64,000 nt of DNA from Rossellomorea vietnamensis (GCF_025398035.1 NZ_CP104558.1:1612001-1676000); one strand, 5' to 3'; shown: positions 8,841 to 17,978, numbered from the stretch's first letter. Program-made: numbers and translations. Notes: generated by a model not told the origin, from the letters alone.

Positions 8841-8886
8841 AAAAGGTGCCAGGCACAGAATCTTCATTCCGTGCCTGGCACCTTTT
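8841..8886. terminator. Bidirectional terminator between adeC and floT
   Basis: A perfect 16-nt inverted repeat (8841-8856 with 8871-8886), containing GGTGCCAGGCAC and bounded by A4 and T4, lies between convergent genes. The GTGCCTGGCAC palindrome looks like a repeat-derived terminator. Confidence 0.8.
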
Positions 8887-8894
8887 CTGATATC

Positions 8895-10409
8895 TTATTT
8901 ACTTCCCTGACCCGCTTCTTCAAACTCTTTTTCTTCCACTTCGTTCGAAGCTGCTGCTTCCTTGTCTCCTGACTCGGAAATAGCAGGCTGGTAATGGGTC
9001 GGTTGCGTCCTGTTTGCATACGACTTCAGTAATTCCCCCACATCGATGCCTGTCATTTCACGCAATGGCTCCTGCATGTCGAGCATCGTTCTGGTGATGC
9101 TTTTACCAAAGGAAGGAACCCCTTGGCCGTTACCTGAATCGATGATCTTGACTGAATCGATATTGTTCAGAGGCTGAGCGATCTTCTCAGCAAACACCGG
9201 CAACATTTCGATGAGTTTCTCGGTGATGATGACATCGCCGTGTTTCTCCATAGCTTCAGCCAGGAGTTTACGGGATTCAGCTTCGGCTTTACCGCGTTCA
9301 CGGATGACATCGGCTTCGGCAGACCCTTCTTCCCGGCGGATCTTCGCTTTTGCTTCCCCGTCGATTTCCGATTTACGAGCTTCGGCTTCCGCTTTACGAG
9401 TCGTTTCGTAATAATCTGCATCGGCTTTTGTTTTACGGACCTTGGATTCTTCCGCTTCAAGCTTAACCGCACGCTCCCGTTCAAGAAATTGAAGGGTCAG
9501 CTCTTCTTCTTTTACTTCCTTGGCAAGTTTCGCTTTTTCAAGCTCATAGGACTGTTCGGATTTCGCTCTTGCGCGTTCGGTTTCTTCTTTAAAGGCAGCA
9601 TCTTTGATGTCTTTTTCCTTTTTCGATTCTGCAATCGTAATTTGACGTTTGTATTCTTCTTCTTTCGCTTCCTGGTCAGTTTGAGCCCGGTGAATACGTG
9701 TTTCACGTTCTGTGTTCGCTTCAGCGATTTCAGCTTGTTTCCGCACCTCTGCGATACGCGGGCGACCAAGATTTTCTAAGTATCCATTTTGCTCGTCAGC
9801 ATCCCGGATATCCGTCAAACCGAGTGACGTGATTTTAAAGCCCATCAGGTCAAGCTGTTTCTGGGCGATTTCCGACACATCGGCATTGAATTTTTCCCGG
9901 TTGCTGTTGATGTCTTCCACGGTCATTTTTGAAAGAATCGCGCGGAGGTTACTTCCCAGCACCTCGATGATTTCATCTTCAATTTCTTTTTGATCCTTGC
10001 CGAGGAACTGCTCGGCGTAGTTGGCGATCCCGTTCAAGGTATCGGCAACCTTTACCATGGCCACGGCATCGGCCACGATCGGAACTCCTCCGTTTGTGTA
10101 CACTCTTGGTGTCGATAGTTTCAGTTGGAATGATGTAAGATTAACAGGAGTGGACGTCTGGAAACGTCTTAATCTGTATCCCCCACCACGGATGATTTTC
10201 ATGGAACGGCCTTCCTGGTCGGTGAAAATATTCGATTCCTTCTCAGGATCCCCCAGTTTCGGTCCGGTAATGATCAATGCCTGGTTCGATTTCGCCGTAC
10301 GATAGCGGAACCTCATCCAGAAGTAATATGCGATCCCCACGATTGCTGCAATAACCAGAACAGGAATCAGGAAAACGAAAAATCCAATTACACTCAATGA
10401 TCCTAGCAT
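8895..10409 (-). CDS. floT: Flotillin-like membrane scaffold protein
   Basis: A 504-residue counterpart of B. subtilis FloT (YuaG), a membrane-microdomain scaffold. One N-terminal transmembrane segment (about 7-32), the SPFH/band 7 domain (about 35-210), then a long charged Ala/Glu/Lys-rich coiled coil (about 215-400) with many EA repeats, and an acidic tail. The ATG at 10409 follows GAGAGGGG with an 8-nt gap; an upstream in-frame TTG is less likely. A sigma-W-like promoter lies upstream. In B. subtilis the gene follows an NfeD-type partner (yuaF); none is beside it here. Confidence 0.93.
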   Translation of the reverse strand: MLGSLSVIGFFVFLIPVLVIAAIVGIAYYFWMRFRYRTAKSNQALIITGPKLGDPEKESNIFTDQEGRSMKIIRGGGYRLRRFQTSTPVNLTSFQLKLSTPRVYTNGGVPIVADAVAMVKVADTLNGIANYAEQFLGKDQKEIEDEIIEVLGSNLRAILSKMTVEDINSNREKFNADVSEIAQKQLDLMGFKITSLGLTDIRDADEQNGYLENLGRPRIAEVRKQAEIAEANTERETRIHRAQTDQEAKEEEYKRQITIAESKKEKDIKDAAFKEETERARAKSEQSYELEKAKLAKEVKEEELTLQFLERERAVKLEAEESKVRKTKADADYYETTRKAEAEARKSEIDGEAKAKIRREEGSAEADVIRERGKAEAESRKLLAEAMEKHGDVIITEKLIEMLPVFAEKIAQPLNNIDSVKIIDSGNGQGVPSFGKSITRTMLDMQEPLREMTGIDVGELLKSYANRTQPTHYQPAISESGDKEAAASNEVEEKEFEEAGQGSK

Positions 10410-10486
10410 TCTGACAACCCCTCTCAACAATTTTTAAATCAGGTATCTGATTTAATTTACATAAAAGTGCCGGCTACACTACTATA

Positions 10487-10513
10487 TACGGATCTGAAGA
10501 TGAAAAAGTTTCA
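10487..10513 (-). promoter_or_regulatory. floT: Sigma-W-type promoter of floT
   Basis: On the minus strand TGAAAC (10513-10508) is followed after 17 nt by CGTA (10490-10487), close to the known sigma-W consensus TGAAAC-N16/17-CGTA. It lies about 80 nt upstream of the start codon. The B. subtilis homologue belongs to the sigma-W envelope-stress regulon. Confidence 0.7.
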
Positions 10514-10587
10514 ATAAATTAGGCGAATCTCCTATTTTTATATAAATGGAGATCTTCGTTCCCTTTTTTCTTCACCCCCATTTTATC

Positions 10588-11592
10588 CTACTGTTTCAAC
10601 GTAAAAAGATCTTTCGTCACTGAAATCTTCTTTTCCAAAATTTCTTCTTTCACCTTTTTCTTCACCCTACTCCCTTCACCTTCAATGAGTGATCTCCGTA
10701 AAGTGGCACTGATCGAGTTCACACATAGGATCAAGACGGCGAATAAGGTCAGTGGAACGACCACAAGCATCGGACGCAGGAAGATCTGCTGAATATTGAT
10801 GGCAATCGTTGCTGCCCATTCATTCGTTTCAGAGAAATATACCGGAATGGTTTCCATGATACCGAAGTTTGCGATTTTCAAGCCTCCGAGGCACATATGA
10901 AGGATGCCGAGCTGGATGAGCAGGGCAAGCGTCTGGGAAACCTGTTCTGAAAATAATACGATCGAGTGCCTTCTGAACTGGGGCAGCAGATGCTGTTTGA
11001 ACAGGTGGAACCTGCCTGCACCAATCGAGCGTGACACCTGGATGAATTCATTTCCCATAAAAAGCTTCATCTCTTCTCCCAAATAGATTCCAAGAGACGG
11101 GACTGTCACAGCCGCAATCGCAATCACTTGAATGAAGAAGTACCGGTTGGAAGGGAGGATCTCTGAATGAAAGGCCCCTTCGAGTGGGACCAGAAGCGCA
11201 AATACGATGATGACAAGGGGGATATATTGAAATGACTCCCCCAGCCCCTTGATGAATCGCCCCACAAATCCGGGGAGGAATGTGTAGAGTACGGCAAAGA
11301 AAAACCCCAACACCATTCGTAATAATGCAATGGCCAATGCCGCAAAAACCGTGTACTTCGCGCCTACTAATAGTAGAAGCAGAAAGTTTCTCCCGAGTTT
11401 ATCACTCCCGAGAGGAGGCATTTCGCCAGGGGTGAACGGCGGGGCCGCTATTACTCTACCATTTTCATCCGAGAGATAATCCACTACCTCGTCATAACCA
11501 GGGTTCATTACCGGAACCAGGAAGCTGATGACAATGAAGCCGGCCAGTATAAGGATAGGCAGTGCCAAACGTTTGGCCATCCATCTATTCAT
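10588..11592 (-). CDS. OppC/DppC-type ABC transporter permease
   Basis: A 334-residue inner-membrane permease of the binding-protein-dependent (peptide/nickel) class. Seen: an N-terminal helix, the LGSDKLGRNF signature found in the OppC periplasmic region, and a membrane domain with the EAA-like loop SRSIGAGRFHLFKQHLLPQ. AAGGAGGGG precedes the ATG. It overlaps the upstream OppB-like gene by 8 nt, so they form one operon. No ATPase or binding protein is adjacent. It is paralogous in design to the permease at 22385. Confidence 0.82.
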   Translation of the reverse strand: MNRWMAKRLALPILILAGFIVISFLVPVMNPGYDEVVDYLSDENGRVIAAPPFTPGEMPPLGSDKLGRNFLLLLLVGAKYTVFAALAIALLRMVLGFFFAVLYTFLPGFVGRFIKGLGESFQYIPLVIIVFALLVPLEGAFHSEILPSNRYFFIQVIAIAAVTVPSLGIYLGEEMKLFMGNEFIQVSRSIGAGRFHLFKQHLLPQFRRHSIVLFSEQVSQTLALLIQLGILHMCLGGLKIANFGIMETIPVYFSETNEWAATIAINIQQIFLRPMLVVVPLTLFAVLILCVNSISATLRRSLIEGEGSRVKKKVKEEILEKKISVTKDLFTLKQ

Positions 11593-12469
11593 TCTGCTCC
11601 CCTCCTTCCAGCCATTTTGATAGAATCATGGACCCGATTGTGAACACAATAAAGAACGGAACAAAAATCAGAAGCATCCCGAGGAAAAATGCAGAAGGTG
11701 AACTGGTAGCCGTACGCAGCAACGTCTGCATGAAGCCATTGATGTTAAAGAGAAGTTCAATGATCAATAGATTTGAAAGCATCAGTAAAAAAATCGGCTT
11801 CAAATGAAAAAAGAAGTGAACCCAGACATTCCGGAACAGATGATGCCAAACCGTGTAGGCCCTTCTGAAGCCTTTTGAATAAGAAAACTCCACATATGGT
11901 TTACTTTCTTCTTCCTTGAGCTGAAACAAAAACTGCTTCAGCAAAAACACTACAGGCAAAACCGATAAGCAAAGAATCGGCAAAAAGTAAATGCGATCTT
12001 CACCGAGGGCATAAATATCAAACACGAGCAGATTCGTCTTTTTGAATAACCAGATGATGAAAAGCTGAAATAGAACGACGATGAATACATCCGGCAGAGT
12101 ATCCAGGACATTGACGATTTTAATAGAGAAACGATATGATTTCCGTGGCAATAACATAAAGGTATAACTCACGAGTACGGCCAGACAAATCGCCAAGAAG
12201 AAAGAACTGAAAAGAATGAGAAAAGAGTAATAATACGTTTGTGAAAAAACGTGTGTGATACTGTATTGCTTATTCCCATCGCCCCAATAAATATAAATCG
12301 ACGAGGGATGCAGAATGTCAATCCAGGTCTGTTGCAGTCTGTCCCCATATGCTGCCAAGTTAATCAAAAGCTCTGTATCATATGCGAGCAGCGAACCGAT
12401 TCCGCTAAGTAAATACAATCCCAACACGACAACCAAAAAATGAAAGGGAATCTCAAACACCCTTTTCAT
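11585..12469 (-). CDS. OppB/DppB-type ABC transporter permease
   Basis: About 294 residues with an N-terminal helix and five or more further transmembrane segments. The EAA-like loop region is FSYSKGFRRAYTVWHHLFRNVW, arranged as in OppB family permeases, although the extracellular part is divergent. The start at 12469 is chosen for GTGGAGGG, 5 nt upstream. It is the first gene of a two-permease operon. The transported substrate is unknown; an ATPase encoded elsewhere must be assumed if the pair transports at all. Confidence 0.75.
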   Translation of the reverse strand: MKRVFEIPFHFLVVVLGLYLLSGIGSLLAYDTELLINLAAYGDRLQQTWIDILHPSSIYIYWGDGNKQYSITHVFSQTYYYSFLILFSSFFLAICLAVLVSYTFMLLPRKSYRFSIKIVNVLDTLPDVFIVVLFQLFIIWLFKKTNLLVFDIYALGEDRIYFLPILCLSVLPVVFLLKQFLFQLKEEESKPYVEFSYSKGFRRAYTVWHHLFRNVWVHFFFHLKPIFLLMLSNLLIIELLFNINGFMQTLLRTATSSPSAFFLGMLLIFVPFFIVFTIGSMILSKWLEGGEQNE

Positions 12470-12519
12470 AATATCCCTCCACACAACTTCCAAATTGATA
12501 CATTTTTTCTATATTTATG

Positions 12520-12533
12520 TTACAATACTGTAA
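12520..12533. promoter_or_regulatory. Dyad in the divergent promoter region
   Basis: TTACA-N4-TGTAA lies in the 114-nt AT-rich gap between the minus-strand permease operon and the plus-strand lipoprotein gene. It has the form of a small regulator site covering divergent promoters. No regulator gene is adjacent. Confidence 0.35.
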
Positions 12534-12583
12534 TATAATTGTAAACACTATTCTGAAAACGAAGAGATGAAGGGGACTCCAAT

Positions 12584-13147
12584 ATGAAGGTTAAATGGTT
12601 ATTAATCGGTCTGGGAATGTTGGTTCTATTTAGTCTGTTAGCAGGTTGCAGGATTACTTTCACAACCGCAAAGGAAGAAAAGCCCCGTAATCCTAAAAAT
12701 ATGATGATAAATGCATCCGTCTCGTTTAAACCACATCAGATCATTATAAGGGGGAACACCGACCTGCCGCCGGACTCTGTTTTGTATATTATGCTCAAAC
12801 CCTATGAGGATACGGTATCACTTGAAGAAATCCAGACCTATCAGGTTGAACCTGAAGATATCGCCGTTGCTTCTACGGCGAAAGTGGAGAAGGATGGATC
12901 GATTGAATTAACCATCCTGAAATGGCCTGACCCCAATAAAAGGTACCGTCTGGATCTTATGTTCATTCCGGATAAACAGCCTGAGGAGATCAAACTCGGA
13001 GAAAACCTCAAGAACAATGAAAGCTATATAGAAATCTCTGAAAATGGAAAAACACTTACAGGACTTCTATTGTATGTCAATGTTTTCAAGGAAGATGAAA
13101 CGGTTGGTGGTACGATGGATTTCATCCTGAAACAAAACACACCATAA
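12584..13147 (+). CDS. Putative lipoprotein of unknown function
   Basis: A 187-residue exported protein with a lipoprotein signal: basic start, hydrophobic core and lipobox LLAGC (Cys22). The mature part is mostly beta-like and polar, with no motif recognised. AAGGGGA precedes the ATG. It diverges from the OppBC-like permease operon, which raises the possibility of a shared role, but it is far too short for a solute-binding protein. The name is limited to what can be seen. Confidence 0.7.
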   Translation: MKVKWLLIGLGMLVLFSLLAGCRITFTTAKEEKPRNPKNMMINASVSFKPHQIIIRGNTDLPPDSVLYIMLKPYEDTVSLEEIQTYQVEPEDIAVASTAKVEKDGSIELTILKWPDPNKRYRLDLMFIPDKQPEEIKLGENLKNNESYIEISENGKTLTGLLLYVNVFKEDETVGGTMDFILKQNTP

Positions 13148-13240
13148 AATAGAAATCGACTTCATTTTTGATCATTATCCATTTATTTAAAACTTTGTCC
13201 TTTTGAGAACCGTACTCTTTGTATAAGAAAAAAAGAAAGA

Positions 13241-13906
13241 GTGATAGAAGTGAAGAAGAATATCGTACTATTGGATCTGATGATTTATGTCGCCCTTCCT
13301 CTTTTTGTTTGGAATATCTTGAGGGATTACACCGGGGATTATTACGCCATGCTCCTGTCTTCTGTTCCCGGGATCATTTATACCGTCTACCGATTCGTCG
13401 AGATGAAGAAAGTGAATACATTCGGCCTGTTTATTTTGTTCACCTTGATTGTCGGTACCCTGATAGACGTACTGGCCGGTTCATCTTTACAGCTTCTTTG
13501 GAATAATGTCTATTACGCTGCCGGGATCAGTTTATTTTTCTTCGTTACCATGGTCGTCAGAAGGCCCATCACCTTGTACTTCGGTCTTGATTTCGCAGAG
13601 CTCCAAGGCCATGACCGTACGTTTAGTAAGAGACTTTTCTATAAGAAACCTCTGTATATCTTGTTTCAATTGATCACGCTTTGCTTTGCACTAAGGAGCG
13701 GGATCCTCGCCGGTGTGAAAGCATGGCTCATTTTGGAGTATGGTGTAGAGGCATTTGATAAAGGGATCATTCTGCGCCAGGCGTTCAGCTGGATCATGAC
13801 GGGTGTCACCGTTGCGGGATTCTTCTATATCGGGAAGATCATCAACGATTCCCCTCATTTGGTGAAGGAAGTGCAGGATGAGCTTGAAGAAGAAAAGGCC
13901 ATTTAG
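13241..13906 (+). CDS. Multi-pass membrane protein resembling the VC0807 family
   Basis: A 221-residue protein with about six hydrophobic segments and a charged C-terminal tail (EVQDELEEEKAI). RRPITLYFGLDFAE in the middle is reminiscent of VC0807-family membrane proteins of unknown function. The start is uncertain: GTG at 13241 or GTG at 13250, neither with a strong ribosome site. It lies directly before the RNPP-like regulator gene, with 107 nt between them. A TATAAT at 13978-13983 in that gap may be a separate promoter for the regulator. Confidence 0.65.
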   Translation: MIEVKKNIVLLDLMIYVALPLFVWNILRDYTGDYYAMLLSSVPGIIYTVYRFVEMKKVNTFGLFILFTLIVGTLIDVLAGSSLQLLWNNVYYAAGISLFFFVTMVVRRPITLYFGLDFAELQGHDRTFSKRLFYKKPLYILFQLITLCFALRSGILAGVKAWLILEYGVEAFDKGIILRQAFSWIMTGVTVAGFFYIGKIINDSPHLVKEVQDELEEEKAI

Positions 13907-14013
13907 CCTATTGGATGTTTCTGCCTTCAGACCTCCGTCTTGTCCGAACCCTATGGAACAACGTGAATATTTTTCCTATAATGGATAATAAAATGTTCAC
14001 TCCGAGGTGTACT

Positions 14014-15264
14014 ATGATTGAAGGTAAATTGATTAAATTTCATCGGGAAGAATCAGGATTGACCCAGGAGCAGCTTGCACAGGGGATCTGTTCCACTACA
14101 CATCTAAGTAAAATCGAAAGGGGTATCACAGAATACTCAAGTGAAATCACCGATTTACTTGCTAAAAGGCTCGGAGTCGATATGTTAGCGGAACGTTCGC
14201 GATATGAATCCTTGCAGCATACATTGGCCAAATGGAACGATGCGATCATCATGATCCGGACCAATGAAATCCATCAACTAAAATCAGAAATCGAACAAGA
14301 GCCTTTACGATTTTTATCCGATTTCTTCTTTCAATATCATTTATTATTAGCAAGGTATCATCTGTTCTTGGATAACCCTCCTAAAGCTAATGAAATCCTG
14401 AAGATGATTAAAACGAAACAAGACTCCCTTTCCCCTTATGAACACAACTTATTATTACATGTAAAAGGAATCTATTATTTTTCAACAAGAAAATTCGACC
14501 GTTGCATACAAGCCTTGAAGCAAATCGATGATGAATACCCGAATGCTGAATATTATTTTCATCTGGCAACAGCTTATCATTCCATCCACTCCAATACGTT
14601 TGCCTATTATTACGGCCAAAGGGCCTTGCAGTTTTTTCAAAAAACACTGAACATCCTCAGAGTCATTGATTCAGAAATTCTCATATTGATTCAATTGAAC
14701 GCGAAAGAACCTTTTGACATGGAAAAGACCAAACAACAGTATGATAAACTTCTCAGAGTCTGTGAATCTGTCAACTCCATGGAAAGGGCCCATAAAATCC
14801 ACAACAACCTTGGATTTGAATATTTCCGAAGAAAACGATATAAGGAATCGAAGGAATCGTATGAAAAGGCATTGGATCTCACTACAGAGAGTACCCCTGC
14901 TTCTTCTTACTTAGTCACACTCAGTGGATATATCCTTTCCTGTATGAAAGGGAATCTTCTTCCTGAAGAAGAGCTCATTCACCTGGCAAACAGCGGGCTG
15001 AAGAAAGCCAGGGAGCACCAGGATCCCAGCTTTGTGTTCTTTGAAATCTATCTGCTTACCTTGCAAAGAAATGAAGAAGAACTCTATACATATATGGAGC
15101 AAACCGCCCTCCCCCACTTTAAAAGGACGGGCAGTCAGTTGATGTACCAGCATTATGAAAGACAACTCTTTTTATATTATGTCAAAACCGGCCAAACAGA
15201 AAAGGGGTTCGAGCTCGCATCCGAAAAGATGGCGAATGAAATCAGTTATTACGAATTGGAATGA
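14014..15264 (+). CDS. HTH-TPR transcriptional regulator, NprR/PlcR (RNPP)-like
   Basis: A 416-residue regulator with an N-terminal Xre helix-turn-helix (LTQEQLAQGICSTTHLSKIERG, about residues 16-37) and a long alpha-helical C-terminal part. Tetratricopeptide-like segments are visible, for example LGFEYFRRKRYKESKESYEKAL. Size and order match the quorum-sensing regulators NprR/PlcR, whose TPR domain binds a secreted peptide. The start at 14014 is chosen for GAGGTG upstream; the longer frame has no family support. No convincing pheromone gene follows. The next gene is a 61-residue membrane protein. Confidence 0.8.
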   Translation: MIEGKLIKFHREESGLTQEQLAQGICSTTHLSKIERGITEYSSEITDLLAKRLGVDMLAERSRYESLQHTLAKWNDAIIMIRTNEIHQLKSEIEQEPLRFLSDFFFQYHLLLARYHLFLDNPPKANEILKMIKTKQDSLSPYEHNLLLHVKGIYYFSTRKFDRCIQALKQIDDEYPNAEYYFHLATAYHSIHSNTFAYYYGQRALQFFQKTLNILRVIDSEILILIQLNAKEPFDMEKTKQQYDKLLRVCESVNSMERAHKIHNNLGFEYFRRKRYKESKESYEKALDLTTESTPASSYLVTLSGYILSCMKGNLLPEEELIHLANSGLKKAREHQDPSFVFFEIYLLTLQRNEEELYTYMEQTALPHFKRTGSQLMYQHYERQLFLYYVKTGQTEKGFELASEKMANEISYYELE

Positions 15265-15357
15265 TCCCTGCATGATGTATGAATGAAAACACTCCCATTA
15301 TTGGGTTCAACTTCCCAATCCCTCCTTCATATACTATCGTGAAAGGAGGCGATTAGA

Positions 15358-15543
15358 ATGGATCGATTCATTCTTTTGTTATTAGCAGGTATTCTTTCCG
15401 GTTTCGCATTGTTAAGGGTACCACTTAACGGAACATTTTTAGAAAGCGTGTCACCGGTAACAGACATCATCGGTATTTTAGCTATCCTCGTATTCTCACT
15501 CTTCTTAATCTATAAAGGGATTATGGCGATGCTCGGTAAGTAA
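15358..15543 (+). CDS. Small two-helix membrane protein
   Basis: A 61-residue protein with two hydrophobic helices (about 4-22 and 37-58) separated by a polar loop, and a strong ribosome site (AAAGGAGG) before the ATG. It sits 93 nt after the RNPP-like regulator and ends at a terminator. No function is recognised. It lacks the cleavable-signal layout of an NprX/PapR pheromone precursor, so it is not called one. Confidence 0.65.
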   Translation: MDRFILLLLAGILSGFALLRVPLNGTFLESVSPVTDIIGILAILVFSLFLIYKGIMAMLGK

Positions 15544-15549
15544 ATGAAG

Positions 15550-15580
15550 AGACCCGGATTCATTCCGGGTCTTCTTCTGT
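15550..15580 (+). terminator. Rho-independent terminator after the small membrane protein
   Basis: A 9-bp stem AGACCCGGA/TCCGGGTCT (15550-15558 with 15564-15572) with a 5-nt loop, followed by a T-rich run. It lies between convergent genes. Confidence 0.7.
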
Positions 15581-15599
15581 ATTTCTTATCACTTTCGCC

Positions 15600-16556
15600 T
15601 TATGACAATGCTATCCGCAATTTCTCCTGCCTTGCCCTGGAAACACATGTTAATATCGAGTGGTGTTCACTCCTCTCACTTTCACTCAAGAAAGAATCAC
15701 CGTGATCGACTTCCCCCTCCAATACCTTCACCTCACAAGTTCCGCAACGACCGACCCGGCATGAATATGGCGCATTGACCCCTGCCTTGAGAAGGGCTTC
15801 CAATAATGTCCTGTCCTTTCGCACTTTAAGGGTGGGACCGTTTTCTACTTCTACCAAGAAATCCTGACGTTTCAATGTCTGCCGTGGAGCAAAACGTTCA
15901 AAGTGAATGGTTGATCGGGGATATCCTATTGTCAGGGCACTTGCAGTGAATTCATCGATAAAAGAAGTTGGACCGCAAAAATACACATGAGTCCCTATTC
16001 TGTGCTCCCAGAGGCTCTGGTCGTTCAATCTCCTTTCGCTTGAAAAATAAAAATGACTCTCATGGGGATACACTTTCTTTAAATATGTAAAAAACGGGCA
16101 GGATTCTTCGGACTTTGCCGCATAATGAAGCTCGAAGGAGCGATTCTCTTTTTTAAGTTCTGCCATCATGGAAAGGAAAGGCGTGATCCCGATTCCAGCT
16201 GCATAGAAAACATGATGCTTCCCTCGAAAGCTCAATGGGAAATGATTCTGTGGAGGACTGATGCGGAGAGTATCTCCTACTTTCACCTGTTCATGCCAAT
16301 AACGGGACCCGCCTGTGGATTGTTCATTCAGCCGAATGGCGATTTGGTAGGTGTCCCTTTGACCGGGTGGATTCGTAAGGGAATAAGATCGTGCAATCGT
16401 CTCCCCTCCTGTCTCAATATACGTTGTGATGTGGGACCCCCCGCTAAAAGGAGGGAGAAGTTCATTATAAGCTGGCGTTAGTGAAAACCGTTTGACATAT
16501 GGTGTTTCCTGATGGACCGACTGTACTCTGACGGCGATGGTTTTATTTAGATTCAA
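15600..16556 (-). CDS. PDR/VanB-type ferredoxin reductase, DmmB-like
   Basis: A 318-residue flavin reductase with a C-terminal plant-type [2Fe-2S] domain. Domains in order: flavin-binding barrel with RSYSLTN (about 76-82), NAD-binding domain with AAGIGITPFLSMM, then CRVGRCGTC plus a later cysteine (ILTC) for the cluster. It should pass electrons from NAD(P)H to an oxygenase. The start is TTG at 16556, supported by AAGGAG 9 nt before. It is the third gene behind a DUF3445 haem oxygenase and a DmmA-like protein, so it is probably the electron donor of that set. Confidence 0.85.
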   Translation of the reverse strand: MNLNKTIAVRVQSVHQETPYVKRFSLTPAYNELLPPFSGGSHITTYIETGGETIARSYSLTNPPGQRDTYQIAIRLNEQSTGGSRYWHEQVKVGDTLRISPPQNHFPLSFRGKHHVFYAAGIGITPFLSMMAELKKENRSFELHYAAKSEESCPFFTYLKKVYPHESHFYFSSERRLNDQSLWEHRIGTHVYFCGPTSFIDEFTASALTIGYPRSTIHFERFAPRQTLKRQDFLVEVENGPTLKVRKDRTLLEALLKAGVNAPYSCRVGRCGTCEVKVLEGEVDHGDSFLSESERSEHHSILTCVSRARQEKLRIALS

Positions 16557-16569
16557 CCGTAATCACTCC

Positions 16570-17046
16570 TTATTCCGATTGGATCAATGCCGGGTACCCG
16601 AGATAGGATTCCATTCGCTTAGAATAATGATCTGAAACAGATAATTTCAAGTGACAATGTGGACAGGTCGTGAAGGCATCGGGCAGCTCTCCGTTCACTT
16701 TCGTTTTCTTCTGACATTTACAGCAGTACACATTGATGAACCTGACTCCGTGACCGATATATTGTGCTTCGTCGTCGGAAAAACCACTGACCCCTGCCAT
16801 TCTTTTAAAATTCGGGAGCCTGCTCCATTCCACTGCGATGTATAAATAACTCCCCATTTTTTGGTTCTTCAGCCAACAAGAGATATCTGCTTTTTCCTTA
16901 TCTTCCACCAATACGAATTGAGAAGGGAGATGTACTTTATTGACTATTTTCATCACAGGTTCCAGTATTCCCATCCCGACTCGATCACCACAGAATAAAT
17001 ACTTCCGTTTAGAAGGCACGAACGAAGGTTGCATGATGGTCTTCAA
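16570..17046 (-). CDS. DmmA-like small subunit with C-terminal zinc ribbon
   Basis: A 158-residue protein whose C-terminus has CCKCQKK and CPHCHLK, a four-cysteine zinc-ribbon pattern, after an alpha/beta N-terminal part (YLFCGDRVGMG). This matches the dimethylamine monooxygenase DmmA family. It probably starts at TTG 17046, which overlaps the TGA of the preceding gene; ATG at 17034 is the alternative. The tight overlap with the haem demethylase gene and the 13-nt gap to the reductase gene support one complex. The role in catalysis is not established from sequence. Confidence 0.72.
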   Translation of the reverse strand: MKTIMQPSFVPSKRKYLFCGDRVGMGILEPVMKIVNKVHLPSQFVLVEDKEKADISCWLKNQKMGSYLYIAVEWSRLPNFKRMAGVSGFSDDEAQYIGHGVRFINVYCCKCQKKTKVNGELPDAFTTCPHCHLKLSVSDHYSKRMESYLGYPALIQSE

Positions 17047-17978
17047 TTCCTCTCCCTCTTTCCCTTCAAGTACTTGATGACCTCTTCCTTAAATAGGGAG
17101 ATCCCTTTATAGTCCGCAATATGATCAGGAAGTTCCTGCAGAATATGATAAAACTCTTCCGTCCAATTCTGATTCTTCGTAAATTCTTTAAGTGGTGATA
17201 GATGAGTATGGATGGTAAAAAGCAGCCCATTCGAACCCGGTAACCTAAAAAGCTTCTGCACCTCCACCCTTACGTGCACGAATTCCCCCACATTTTCCCT
17301 TGTCACATTTCTTCGGCCTTCTCCCCACTCATCAAACGTTTCGAGAGAAGTGTCCAGGCGATCACCCGCCATTAGCGACCAATTCCTCCTTACCCATGGA
17401 TCTCCCGCTTCCATCCTCATTAAGAATGTGAATATCCGCTGATCCAGACCCTCTCCATTAAACCCGGGAATCGGTCCGTGTATTTCCTTGAAGCTCATCC
17501 CCGTATTGAACGCAAGGGACCAGTTTGCAGGAAAACACAGCTGTCCCGCATCCAGGAACAGATCCCCGTCCCGCTCCATCATGAAGATGAGGTCTTCTTG
17601 TACGTGCCTACCGATAAAATCAAGGGGCTCCATGGATAGAGACAAATCATCACCTGGGATAAAAGTTGTCTTCTCATTCAGAATATGGTTACGGAACGTC
17701 CATGCATCTTCTTTTATTTCAAGGGTAAACATTTCAGGGTAGAACTGGGTGAGATGTTGAATGACAAGCTCCGTGATTTCCCATTGACCTTTCCATGTGT
17801 GCGGCAGGGACTGGAAGCATCGTTTGGGATGGCGGGATAACAGTGCCCGTTTAAGTTTGATTTCTTCCCGATAAGAAGAGGTAACCTCGACACAACCCGC
17901 TTCCTCCAGCGGAACCGAATTATTTGAATACCGATACACATCACCCTTAAAGGGATAAGGGAACGAATCCAGTTTCAC
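17043..17978 (-). CDS. Haem-dependent oxidative N-demethylase family protein (DUF3445)
   Basis: A 311-residue protein of the DUF3445 family, known as haem-containing oxidative N-demethylases and as a subunit of dimethylamine monooxygenase. Seen: the region around GDLFLDAGQLCFPANWSLAFNTG and IPGFNG, then RRNWSLM, which are conserved in the family. GTG at 17978 is taken as start because AGGTGG lies 7 nt upstream. With the DmmA-like and reductase genes it forms a complete candidate amine-oxidising unit. Which amine is attacked is unknown. It follows sqhC after 62 nt. Confidence 0.8.
   Translation of the reverse strand: MKLDSFPYPFKGDVYRYSNNSVPLEEAGCVEVTSSYREEIKLKRALLSRHPKRCFQSLPHTWKGQWEITELVIQHLTQFYPEMFTLEIKEDAWTFRNHILNEKTTFIPGDDLSLSMEPLDFIGRHVQEDLIFMMERDGDLFLDAGQLCFPANWSLAFNTGMSFKEIHGPIPGFNGEGLDQRIFTFLMRMEAGDPWVRRNWSLMAGDRLDTSLETFDEWGEGRRNVTRENVGEFVHVRVEVQKLFRLPGSNGLLFTIHTHLSPLKEFTKNQNWTEEFYHILQELPDHIADYKGISLFKEEVIKYLKGKRERN

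Noticed and set aside
13219-13506. 95-codon plus-strand frame overlapping the VC0807-like gene
   Set aside because: It is an out-of-frame shadow; the 221-residue frame has clear membrane helices.
15282-15341. 19-codon frame after the RNPP-like regulator as a pheromone gene
   Set aside because: No ribosome site, no signal-peptide layout and overlap with the upstream region of the 61-residue gene.
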